This document shows, piece after piece, positions 1 through 6,172 of a stretch of DNA of 9,966 nucleotides; the stretch's first letter is position 1, and every line of letters starts with the position of its first letter. Source of the stretch: PBB1 sp031380885 (GTDB lineage Bacteria; Pseudomonadota; Gammaproteobacteria; Burkholderiales; Burkholderiaceae_C); the NCBI GenBank assembly GCA_031380885.1, contig JANMXL010000107.1, positions 1 through 9,966 of the forward strand. Reading direction: 5' to 3'. The notes under the pieces were generated by a model. That model was not told the DNA's origin and searched no databases. It saw nothing but the letters and a program-made list of their open reading frames with translations. A program made the translations under genes and the position numbers.

Positions 1-72
1 CCGGAAATCGGGCCAGTCTTCCTCGACCGCCGCGCGATAAAGGCCATGTATCAGTTCGTCGGTCGATTCCAT
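1..72 (-). CDS. Probable LuxR-type transcriptional regulator, N-terminal fragment
   Basis: This is the first 24 codons of a leftward gene that runs off the left edge. The start MESTDELIHGLYRAAVEEDW resembles the opening of many LuxR-type helix-turn-helix regulators, in which a 'D-x-LI-x-x-LY-x-A-A' helix precedes the sensory domain. That resemblance is from memory; neither the sensory domain nor the HTH is in the window. The chosen ATG at 72 is preceded by a purine-rich GGGGGA about nine bases upstream. An in-frame ATG at 123, with a GGGGGG run six bases before it, would add 17 residues (beginning MRFLHTAGC) and cannot be excluded. The gene has its own leader of about 270 bases after the metal exporter, so it is probably transcribed separately. 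Coding is fairly likely; the family is a guess. Confidence 0.45.
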   Translation of the reverse strand, partial: MESTDELIHGLYRAAVEEDWPDFR

Positions 73-345
73 CTGGCTCTGATCCCCCGTTTTCCGACAG
101 CCCGCAGTATGCAGGAAGCGCATCGAAAGCCCCCCGCTTTCGCTGCCCGCTATTGTGACGGAATACCGGTTGCAGCCGCTACGGACGCTGGTGAGCGGAG
201 CACGACAGCAGCCTGCCGGCGGCTACGGCGTCACTTTTCGGACCGCGCGAGCAACCTCGTCGCCGGCCGCGCGACGCATCGGCGATGCCGGTCCGGTCGT
301 CATCGTGTGTGTCGTCGCCGCGCAGCGTTACGAGCGCGATTGCAC
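73..345. other. Intergenic region between the metal exporter and the regulator-like gene
   Basis: No convincing coding sequence lies here on either strand. It covers the 3' flank of the exporter and the 5' leader of the leftward gene at 72. It contains a 19-base dyad at 124-142. I saw no GC-rich stem followed by a T-run that would end the exporter transcript, and no promoter with both boxes near consensus. A CAATAG at 150-155 on the minus strand is a weak -10 candidate only. Confidence 0.6.
124..142. repeat. Inverted repeat (7-bp arms, 5-base centre)
   Basis: Arms CGAAAGC (124-130) and GCTTTCG (136-142) are perfect reverse complements around CCCCC. The dyad lies about 50 bases before the ATG at 72, and the alternative ATG at 123-121 abuts it. 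No T-run follows on either strand, so it does not look like an intrinsic terminator. It could be an operator or an RNA hairpin in the leader of the regulator-like gene; that role is inference. Confidence 0.5.
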
Positions 346-1266
346 TCAGGGCTCAGGCGCGCGGTCCAGACCCTCGTCGTTGTACGAGCGCGGGTCTTCC
401 GAAGGCTCCAGATGCGTGAACACCGTCAGGCGCGGCAGCCGCGCGTCCAGTTCCTGTTCGATGCGCTCGACCAGATCGTGGCCGCGCTGCACACTCCACT
501 CGCCGGGCACCAGCACGTGAAAGTCGACGAAGCGCCGCGCCGCCGAACTGCGTGTGCGCAACGCGTGGAATTCGATTTCGCCGGGCTTGCCCTCGGCGCG
601 AAAGCGGTCGAGCACGTCCGTCAGCACGCGCTTCTCGGCTTCCGGCCACGCTGCGTCCATGAGCCCCATCGCGGCTTCACGGATCAGCGAATAACCTTCC
701 CACAGGACGTTTACCGCGACCGCGAGCGCCACCACGGCATCGAGCCAGAGCCAGCCGGTCAACGCGACCAGCGCCACGCCGGCGACGACACCGACGGTGG
801 TCCAGACGTCAGCCATCAGATGGCGCGCGTCGGCATCGAGCGTGATCGAATCGTGGTGCCGCGACGCGCGCCGCAGAATCCGCGCGACCGCGAAATTGAT
901 GAGCGTGGCGAATACGGCAATGCCGAGCCCGAGGCCAACCGACTGGATCGGCTGCGGATGGAAAAGGCGCGGCACCGCTTCGTGCGCGATCAGTCCGGCG
1001 GCGAAAAAAATCAGCATGCCCTCGAAGCCGCTGGAAAAATATTCGGCCTTGCTGTGGCCGTAGGCGTGCTCCTCGTCCGGCGGTTGTGCCGCGAGCCGCA
1101 GCATCAGCAGCGCCATCGTCGCCCCGCCGACGTTGGTCAGGGTTTCGAGCGCATCGGACAGCAGCCCGACCGAGCCGCTGATGCGCCAGGCTGCGAGCTT
1201 CAGGCCGAGCACGAATATGGCGGCGGCGACCGACAGGCCGGCGTAGCGAATCGGCGAGGCGCTCAT
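346..1266 (-). CDS. Cation diffusion facilitator (CDF) metal/proton antiporter, YiiP/FieF-like
   Basis: This 306-residue inner-membrane protein should export a divalent metal such as Zn, Fe, Mn, Co or Ni in exchange for protons. About six hydrophobic segments lie in residues 8-190, followed by a cytoplasmic metal-sensing domain at about 205-290. Aligned by eye with E. coli YiiP, the second site is intact (D64, H67, H71 in PPDEEHAYGH). The cytoplasmic cluster is also intact: H234, H250, H263, H285, with E287 in place of the YiiP aspartate. The transport site keeps H149 and D153 but has E41 and N45 where YiiP has two aspartates, so the metal cannot be named. Length is normal for the family. The ATG overlaps the upstream stop as ATGA, with GGAG seven bases before it, which indicates translational coupling to the molybdenum enzyme. 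No terminator was seen after the stop. Confidence 0.93.
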   Translation of the reverse strand: MSASPIRYAGLSVAAAIFVLGLKLAAWRISGSVGLLSDALETLTNVGGATMALLMLRLAAQPPDEEHAYGHSKAEYFSSGFEGMLIFFAAGLIAHEAVPRLFHPQPIQSVGLGLGIAVFATLINFAVARILRRASRHHDSITLDADARHLMADVWTTVGVVAGVALVALTGWLWLDAVVALAVAVNVLWEGYSLIREAAMGLMDAAWPEAEKRVLTDVLDRFRAEGKPGEIEFHALRTRSSAARRFVDFHVLVPGEWSVQRGHDLVERIEQELDARLPRLTVFTHLEPSEDPRSYNDEGLDRAPEP

Positions 1267-2309
1267 TCCGGCACTCCGGCCACGCCCTGTTGGCGCAGGA
1301 ACACCGCCTGGTCTTCGAGCAGCCCGCGCGCGCCGGATACGCCCAGGCCCTGCACGTTCGCCGCGAGGCGGTTGCCGTTGGCGAAGTCCCGGAAGAAGCG
1401 GGTGGCGGACAAGGCAGTGTCGGTCATCAATGCATCCCTGAGGTCGGCCCCGGCAAAACTCGCGCCCTCGACATCGGCGCCGCTGAAATCACAACCGCGC
1501 AGATCGGCACCTTCGAAATTCGACAGGCTCAGGTTGGCGTTGCGAAAGCTCGCGCCCGCCAGTGCGGCCTTGCGCAGCGAGCAGTACTTGAGCTGCACGC
1601 CGGACAGGTCCAGGTGTCTCGGGCGCCAGCCGCCGAGTCGCGCCTTCAGCAGCACCTGCGTGCGCCACGGCGTGAAGTCGGTCGACTCGCGGAATGCGGT
1701 GACGACTTCGGCGCTGGCGATGCGGGATTCATCGAAGCGCTGTTCGAGCAGCGGATCGGCCACGTTGTGATACGCGCTCTCGCGCTCCCAGTAACCGGGC
1801 TGGTCAACAGCCAGCAGCTCGATCCGCGCAAGCCACTTCAGACTCTTGTAGAAATAGCGGCCGGGCGTGACCGTGCGCAGCGGACCGCCGTGGTCGCCGC
1901 TTAGCGGCAGGCCGTCCATTTCATGCACCAGCCATGTGTCGGCCAGCGCCAGCGCCAGCGGCAGCGACGTGTCGTGCGCGCGTGTGCTGTGCGCGATGAA
2001 GCGGGCATAGCGAGCCTCCCGCTTCACGCCGGCCGGCGCGAGCAATGCCGCGACCGGCAGGCCGCGCATCGACAGCGCGCGCCGCGACCAGCCGGTCACG
2101 CAATGGATGTCGGCGACGCGCTGTTGCTGCGGCAGCGCCAGCAATTCATCGAAGGACAGGCTCAGCGGGTGCTCGACCAGCCCGGCAATCTCGATCCGGC
2201 AGCTCGCGCGCGACAGCCCCGGCGCCGGCGTCATTTCGCCGACGACCGGAAACTTGTCGGTCAGCGCCTGGCCTGGCGGCAGCCTGCGTTCCTGTTCTGG
2301 GCGATTCAT
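1263..2309 (-). CDS. Molybdopterin-dependent oxidoreductase (sulfite oxidase fold, YuiH-like) with C-terminal pentapeptide repeats
   Basis: The protein has 348 residues from the ATG at 2309; a TTG three codons upstream (2318) is also in frame. Residues about 20-195 form an Oxidored_molyb domain. C70 in IHCVTGWS is the expected molybdenum thiolate ligand. HGGPLR (140-145), YFYKSLKWL (152-160) and GYWERESAYHN (172-182) match conserved stretches of the cytoplasmic YuiH-like branch. There is no Tat or Sec signal, so it should act in the cytoplasm, unlike SorA or MsrP. The usual sulfite oxidase dimer domain is missing. Residues about 236-306 instead carry roughly 14 pentapeptide units with L/F/V centres (e.g. 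NANLS, GADLR, GADVE), enough for about 3.5 coils of a right-handed beta-helix. The substrate is unknown. It begins 37 bases after the pilB stop without a clear Shine-Dalgarno, and its stop overlaps the CDF start. Family is secure, function is not. Confidence 0.9.
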   Translation of the reverse strand: MNRPEQERRLPPGQALTDKFPVVGEMTPAPGLSRASCRIEIAGLVEHPLSLSFDELLALPQQQRVADIHCVTGWSRRALSMRGLPVAALLAPAGVKREARYARFIAHSTRAHDTSLPLALALADTWLVHEMDGLPLSGDHGGPLRTVTPGRYFYKSLKWLARIELLAVDQPGYWERESAYHNVADPLLEQRFDESRIASAEVVTAFRESTDFTPWRTQVLLKARLGGWRPRHLDLSGVQLKYCSLRKAALAGASFRNANLSLSNFEGADLRGCDFSGADVEGASFAGADLRDALMTDTALSATRFFRDFANGNRLAANVQGLGVSGARGLLEDQAVFLRQQGVAGVPE

Positions 2310-2346
2310 CGGGCGCAATTATCGCGCGAGATGCACGTGGCGGGGT

Positions 2347-4074
2347 TCAGACCCGCACCATCGCCGCCACACCCAACACCTCTTCGACACTGGTCACGCC
2401 CGCCACCACCTTCAGACAACCGGCGATGCGCAGCGGCATCATCCCTTCCTTCAGCGCCTGTTCGCGCAGGAGAATCAGGTCGGTCTGATCGTGAATCTGC
2501 GTATTGAGCGTGACCGTCAGCGGCATGATTTCGTAGATGCCGATCCGGCCGAGGTAGCCGGTCTCGCGGCATTCGAGACAACCGACCGGCACGTTGACAT
2601 GGTCCGGCTTCGCGAGCGGCCAGCCGCCGACGAGGTCCTGCCAGCGCCCGGCGTCGATCGGCGCCGGCTGCCGGCAATGCGGGCACAACGTGCGCAGCAG
2701 TCGCTGCGCGACGATGCCGAGCAGGGTCGACTTGATCAGATACGCCGGCACGCCGAGATCGAGCAGGCGCGTCACCGCTCTCGGCGCGTCGTTGGTGTGC
2801 AAGGTCGAGAGCACGAGATGGCCGGTCAGCGCGGCCTGGATCGCGATCTCGGCGGTTTCCAGATCGCGGATTTCGCCGACCATGATGATGTCCGGGTCCT
2901 GGCGCAGGAATGATTTCAACGCCACCGCGAAATTCATCCCTGCCTTGTCGTTGACATTGACTTGGTTGATGCCGGGCAGGTTGATTTCAGCCGGGTCTTC
3001 GACGGTGGAAATGTTGACACCGGGCTGATTCAGGATGTTCAGACAGGTGTACAGCGACACCGTCTTGCCGGAGCCGGTCGGGCCGGTCACCAGCACCATG
3101 CCGTAGGGCCGCTGGATGCAATGCATCAGGCGATCGCGCTCGATCTTTTCGTAACCCAGCGCCTCGATGCCCAGCTTGGCGCTCGATGCATCCAATATCC
3201 GGATCACGATCTTTTCGCCGAACAGCGTGGGCAAGGTGCTGACGCGGAAGTCGATCGACTTGCTGCCGAACTTCAGCTTCATCCGGCCGTCTTGTGGCAC
3301 ACGCTTTTCGGCAATGTCCAGCCGCGAGATCACCTTGATGCGCGACGACAGCTTGTCCTTGATGGCAATCGGCGGCTGGGTGATCTCGCGCAGCTCGCCG
3401 TCAACCCGGAAGCGCACCCGGTAGTGGTACTCGTAAGGCTCGAAATGCAAGTCAGAGGCGCGCGCGTTGATGGCGTCGATCAGCATTTTTTGTAGAAAAC
3501 GCACCACAGGCGCGTCTTCGACATCGGGCGTGGCTTCGGCGGCTTCCTGCGAAGTGACGTCGTCGGTGACATCGAACTCGAAGTCCCCCGAGGCCATCGC
3601 CTCCAGGGTTTCCGTCACGGTGGAGCCGCTGGATTCAACGATCTTCGACAGCTTGTCGTGCTCCACGATCACCCACTCGGGCGTCAGCTGCGTTGCGAAC
3701 TTGATCCGCTCGACCGCTTCCTGGTCGGTGGGATCAGCGCCGCCGATGAACAGGCGCCCACCACGCTTGCCCAAAACGACGATCTGGTATTGCGACGCCA
3801 GCTTGGCATCGATAATGTTGCGGGGCAGCTTCTGCGCGTCGACTGCGTTCAGGTCCAGCAGCGGCAGCGCGAGGGCGGTAGACAGCGTGTGCGCCAGGTC
3901 AGCGGGCGACACCGCGCCCGCAGCGATTACCGATGCGACAAAGCTGATCTTCTTGTCGCGGGCCGACTTGACCAGGCCTTCTGCGGCTTTCTCGTTCAGC
4001 TTGCCAGCGTGGACAAGAACCCGAGCGACGCCGGACAAGGCGGATTGAGGCGCTTCAGCGAGGGTGTCTGCCAT
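2347..4074 (-). CDS. pilB: Type IV pilus assembly (extension) ATPase PilB
   Basis: PilB is the cytoplasmic hexameric ATPase that drives pilin polymerisation, working with the inner-membrane protein PilC. The 575 residues match the family length. An N-terminal MshEN/T2SSE-N region covers about 40-160, and the secretion ATPase core follows. The core has Walker A GPTGSGKT (331-338), an Asp box at STVEDP (356-361), Walker B in DPDIIMVGEIRD (393-404) and a His box at GHLVLSTLHTND (418-429). The zinc-binding tetracysteine is C464, C467, C499 and C502. The N-terminal half resembles betaproteobacterial PilB as I recall it, which favours PilB over the type II secretion paralogue GspE. The start at 4074 is weakly supported, because no strong Shine-Dalgarno precedes it. 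It begins 74 bases after tRNA-Pro. The usual partners pilC and pilD are not adjacent; a molybdenum enzyme follows instead. All motor motifs are present, so it should be active. Confidence 0.95.
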   Translation of the reverse strand: MADTLAEAPQSALSGVARVLVHAGKLNEKAAEGLVKSARDKKISFVASVIAAGAVSPADLAHTLSTALALPLLDLNAVDAQKLPRNIIDAKLASQYQIVVLGKRGGRLFIGGADPTDQEAVERIKFATQLTPEWVIVEHDKLSKIVESSGSTVTETLEAMASGDFEFDVTDDVTSQEAAEATPDVEDAPVVRFLQKMLIDAINARASDLHFEPYEYHYRVRFRVDGELREITQPPIAIKDKLSSRIKVISRLDIAEKRVPQDGRMKLKFGSKSIDFRVSTLPTLFGEKIVIRILDASSAKLGIEALGYEKIERDRLMHCIQRPYGMVLVTGPTGSGKTVSLYTCLNILNQPGVNISTVEDPAEINLPGINQVNVNDKAGMNFAVALKSFLRQDPDIIMVGEIRDLETAEIAIQAALTGHLVLSTLHTNDAPRAVTRLLDLGVPAYLIKSTLLGIVAQRLLRTLCPHCRQPAPIDAGRWQDLVGGWPLAKPDHVNVPVGCLECRETGYLGRIGIYEIMPLTVTLNTQIHDQTDLILLREQALKEGMMPLRIAGCLKVVAGVTSVEEVLGVAAMVRV

Positions 4075-4148
4075 TCAGTGCCCGGTGGTCGAACGATCAA
4101 CTGACGAATGAGCTTCGTTGAACAAGGCACGGCCCATGACCGGGAAAT

Positions 4149-4225
<77 letters not shown>

Positions 4226-4261
4226 AATTCCTGAGGCTGGAAATGATCTGGCGCGGAAATC

Positions 4262-5257
4262 TCAGGACGAGCGGCCAAGTGAACGCGCGCATAAGTTTAT
4301 CAGAGCGTCCCGGTAAATCGACGGGCGCAAGCCGGCCAGGCTTCGTTGTGCCAGCTCGATTTGTTCACGTGCTGCGTCTCGCGTCGCGTCGATCGAACCG
4401 GTGCGGCGCACCACCGCGATGACTTCCGGCAGGCGCGCGACCTCACCCTCAAGGATGGCCTCCCGGATCAACTGACGCTCCGACGCTGTGCCCCGCTCCA
4501 TGGCCAGCAGCAGCGGCAGCGTGGGTTTGCCTTCCCGCAAATCGTCGCCGACGTTCTTGCCCAATTCGGCGGTGGTTCCCTCGTAGTCCAGCAAATCATC
4601 GATCAGCTGAAACGCGGTGCCCAGTGAGCGCCCGTAGTTTGCGCAGGCCTCCTCGATGTCGGGCGGCGCCTCGGCGAGTACCGCGCCCAGCCGCGCACTG
4701 GCTTCGAACAATTTGGCGGTCTTGAAGCGGATCACCTTCAGGTAATCGCTGACCTGCACATCGGGGTCGTGCATGTTCATCAGCTGCAACACCTCCCCTT
4801 CGGCGATCACATTGGTCGCGTCCGACAGCACCTGCAGCACGCGCATCTTGTTCACCGACACCATCATCTGGAAGGCACGCGAATAGACGAAGTCGCCCAC
4901 CAGGATGCTGGCTGCATTGCCGAACAGCGCGTTGGCGGTCTTTTTGCCGCGCCGCAGACCGGATTCGTCGACCACGTCGTCGTGCAGCAAAGTGGCGGTG
5001 TGGATGAACTCCACCGTCGCCGCCAGCTCGAATCGTTCGGGTCCGCGAAAGCCCAAGGCGTTTGCGAACAGCAGCACCAGCATCGGCCTGACCCGCTTGC
5101 CCCCGGCGCCGGTGATGTAACCGGCGATCTGGTTGACGAGAGCCACCTGCGACGCCAGACGCTGGACGATGACCGCATCGACCTGCTGCATCTCTGCCTC
5201 CATCAGCCGGGAGTCTGCAGAAGCGTCTTCAATGTAAGCGTTGGGTTCGGCGCGCAC
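4262..5257 (-). CDS. ispB: Octaprenyl diphosphate synthase (trans-polyprenyl synthase)
   Basis: The enzyme extends farnesyl diphosphate with isopentenyl diphosphate to make the side chain of ubiquinone-8. The 331 residues (E. coli IspB has 323) carry GGKRVRP (52-58), the first Asp-rich motif DDVVD (93-97) within FIHTATLLHDD, and the second DDLLD (220-224). They also share with E. coli IspB the stretches GNAAS, IAEGEVLQLMN and LGKNVGDDL-EGKPTLPLL. The chain length of eight rests on overall likeness to IspB, not on a tested residue. The start is a GTG at 5257 with AAAGG five bases upstream. An in-frame ATG at 5191 has a better Shine-Dalgarno and would give a 309-residue protein that still contains every motif. 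The gene diverges from rplU, the usual arrangement in proteobacteria. Confidence 0.96.
   Translation of the reverse strand: MRAEPNAYIEDASADSRLMEAEMQQVDAVIVQRLASQVALVNQIAGYITGAGGKRVRPMLVLLFANALGFRGPERFELAATVEFIHTATLLHDDVVDESGLRRGKKTANALFGNAASILVGDFVYSRAFQMMVSVNKMRVLQVLSDATNVIAEGEVLQLMNMHDPDVQVSDYLKVIRFKTAKLFEASARLGAVLAEAPPDIEEACANYGRSLGTAFQLIDDLLDYEGTTAELGKNVGDDLREGKPTLPLLLAMERGTASERQLIREAILEGEVARLPEVIAVVRRTGSIDATRDAAREQIELAQRSLAGLRPSIYRDALINLCARSLGRSS
5197..5201 (-). promoter_or_regulatory. Internal Shine-Dalgarno for an alternative ispB start
   Basis: GGAGG lies five bases before the in-frame ATG at 5191 (residue 23 of the long form). It matches the anti-Shine-Dalgarno better than the AAAGG before the GTG at 5257. 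The two sites leave the real N-terminus undecided. I kept the longer form because family members usually have about 20 residues before the equivalent of this methionine. Confidence 0.45.
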
Positions 5258-5283
5258 GCTGGCCTTTGTCAGGAAAGAGGCAA

Positions 5284-5310
5284 ATTATAGAAATGTGGTG
5301 GGTGTGTCGG
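5284..5310 (-). promoter_or_regulatory. Putative sigma70 promoter for ispB
   Basis: On the minus strand a perfect TATAAT -10 box occupies 5289-5284, about 27 bases before the GTG start. The best -35 I found is CCGACA at 5310-5305 (four of six to TTGACA), with a short 15-base spacer. The -10 and its position make a promoter likely; the -35 is weak. Confidence 0.6.
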
Positions 5311-5349
5311 AGGCTGCGTTTGCCCGCAGCTGCCGATTCCGGCGCAAAC

Positions 5350-5363
5350 GCCCGAATTCGGGC
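5350..5363. repeat. 14-bp perfect palindrome before the rplU -10 box
   Basis: GCCCGAATTCGGGC is perfectly self-complementary and ends one base before the TAGAAT at 5364-5369. It therefore occupies the promoter spacer, where a bound protein would compete with RNA polymerase. It could be an operator or chance; no T-run follows, so it is not a terminator. Confidence 0.5.
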
Positions 5364-5369
5364 TAGAAT
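5364..5369 (+). promoter_or_regulatory. Putative -10 box of the rplU-rpmA operon
   Basis: TAGAAT matches five of six positions of TATAAT and lies about 70 bases before the rplU ATG. At the expected distance I found no good -35; TTCCGG at 5337-5342 would need a 21-base spacer. The box is diverged from the ispB promoter by about 75 bases. Confidence 0.45.
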
Positions 5370-5439
5370 CGAGGGCTGCGCCTGATGCTAAAACTGCATT
5401 GCATGGCACGCACCAAAGAATTCAATCGAAAGGACTGAA

Positions 5440-5751
5440 ATGTACGCAGTCATCAAAACCGGCGGGAAGCAATACCGGGTCGCTGCAGGTGAGAAGCTCA
5501 AGGTCGAGCAGATCGTTGCAGAGATCGGCCAGCAAATCACCATCGACCAGGTGCTGGCCGTCGGCAGTGGTGCAGACATGAAAGTCGGCAGCCCGCTGGT
5601 GTCCGGTGCCACCGTTATTGCCACCGTGTTGTCGCAGGGCAGGCATGACAAGGTCCGCATTTTTAAGATGCGCCGCCGCAAGCATTACCAGAAGCGCCAA
5701 GGCCACCGCCAGGCGTTCACCGAAATCCAGATCAGCGCCGTCAACGCCTGA
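5440..5751 (+). CDS. rplU: 50S ribosomal protein L21
   Basis: L21 is a 23S rRNA-binding protein of the large subunit. The 103 residues equal the usual length (E. coli L21 has 103) and begin with the family signature MYAVIKTGGKQYRV. The basic C-terminal part contains KMRRRKHYQKRQGHRQ and then FTEIQI. AAAGGA at 5429-5434, five bases before the ATG, is a strong ribosome binding site. rpmA follows after 33 bases with no terminator between, so the two form the usual rplU-rpmA operon. Confidence 0.98.
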   Translation: MYAVIKTGGKQYRVAAGEKLKVEQIVAEIGQQITIDQVLAVGSGADMKVGSPLVSGATVIATVLSQGRHDKVRIFKMRRRKHYQKRQGHRQAFTEIQISAVNA

Positions 5752-5784
5752 GCTCGGTTGCCCTAGTTTTCAGAGGATTCAGTC

Positions 5785-6042
5785 ATGGCACAGAAAAAAG
5801 GCGGCGGTTCCACCCGCAACGGGCGCGATTCACAGCCCAAGATGCTCGGCGTCAAGGCTTTCGGTGGTCAATCGATCCCGGCTGGCTCCATCATCGTCCG
5901 CCAGCGTGGAACGCAGTTCCACCCTGGTACCAACGTCGGCGTGGGCAAGGACCACACGCTGTTCGCATTGACCGACGGCGAGGTGGTTTTCGCCGTCAAG
6001 GGTCCGCGTAACCGGCGCACCGTGAGCATCAAGTCGCACTGA
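5785..6042 (+). CDS. rpmA: 50S ribosomal protein L27
   Basis: L27 sits near the peptidyl-transferase centre, which its N-terminal tail reaches. The 85 residues match the usual length. They begin MAQKKGGGSTRNGRDS and include LGVKAFGGQ and QRGTQFHPGTNVG, both hallmarks of the family. The N-terminus has the normal proteobacterial form without the cleavable extension found in Firmicutes. AGAGGA at 5772-5777 precedes the ATG by seven bases. It is second in the rplU operon, and a hairpin terminator follows the stop by about 23 bases. Confidence 0.98.
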   Translation: MAQKKGGGSTRNGRDSQPKMLGVKAFGGQSIPAGSIIVRQRGTQFHPGTNVGVGKDHTLFALTDGEVVFAVKGPRNRRTVSIKSH

Positions 6043-6065
6043 CACGACGGTGGCGGATCGACGCG

Positions 6066-6096
6066 AGCCCCGGTTTGCCGGGGCTTTCGCATTTTT
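6066..6096 (+). terminator. Rho-independent terminator after rpmA
   Basis: AGCCCCGG (6066-6073) and CCGGGGCT (6078-6085) form a perfect 8-bp GC-rich stem with the loop TTTG. The downstream TTTCGCATTTTT is an interrupted T tract. It separates the ribosomal-protein operon from obgE, though read-through may occur because the T tract is broken. Confidence 0.8.
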
Positions 6097-6119
6097 GGTC
6101 TGCCGTTTAATGTCGATGC

Positions 6120-6147
6120 TTGCCCCTGAATCTGCCCGCCTTGTATT
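6120..6147 (+). promoter_or_regulatory. Weak candidate promoter for obgE-proB
   Basis: TTGCCC (6120-6125) and TGTATT (6142-6147) each match four of six sigma70 positions with a 16-base spacer. They would give a leader of about 20 bases before the obgE ATG. The terminator upstream makes some promoter here likely, but this match is poor. Confidence 0.22.
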
Positions 6148-6172
6148 TCGCCTCAACATCCACTGATCCCCG

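Noticed and set aside
46..1770. Very long plus-strand open frame over the exporter and the molybdenum enzyme
   Set aside because: It lies antisense to two well-recognised genes, has no family resemblance, and is Arg/Ala-rich as expected of a shadow frame in GC-rich DNA.
1263..2309. Reading the oxidoreductase as MsrP (YedY) or periplasmic SorA
   Set aside because: There is no Tat signal, no MsrQ-like membrane partner and no cytochrome gene nearby; the sequence fits the cytoplasmic YuiH-like branch better.
2318..2323. GATAAT on the minus strand as a -10 box for the molybdenum enzyme
   Set aside because: No -35 lies at a suitable distance, and it would leave almost no leader before the ATG at 2309; read-through from pilB is simpler.
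2347..4074. Reading the ATPase as GspE of a type II secretion system
   Set aside because: The N-terminal MshEN-type region and overall sequence resemble betaproteobacterial PilB, and no gsp genes are nearby. Not fully excluded without a tree.
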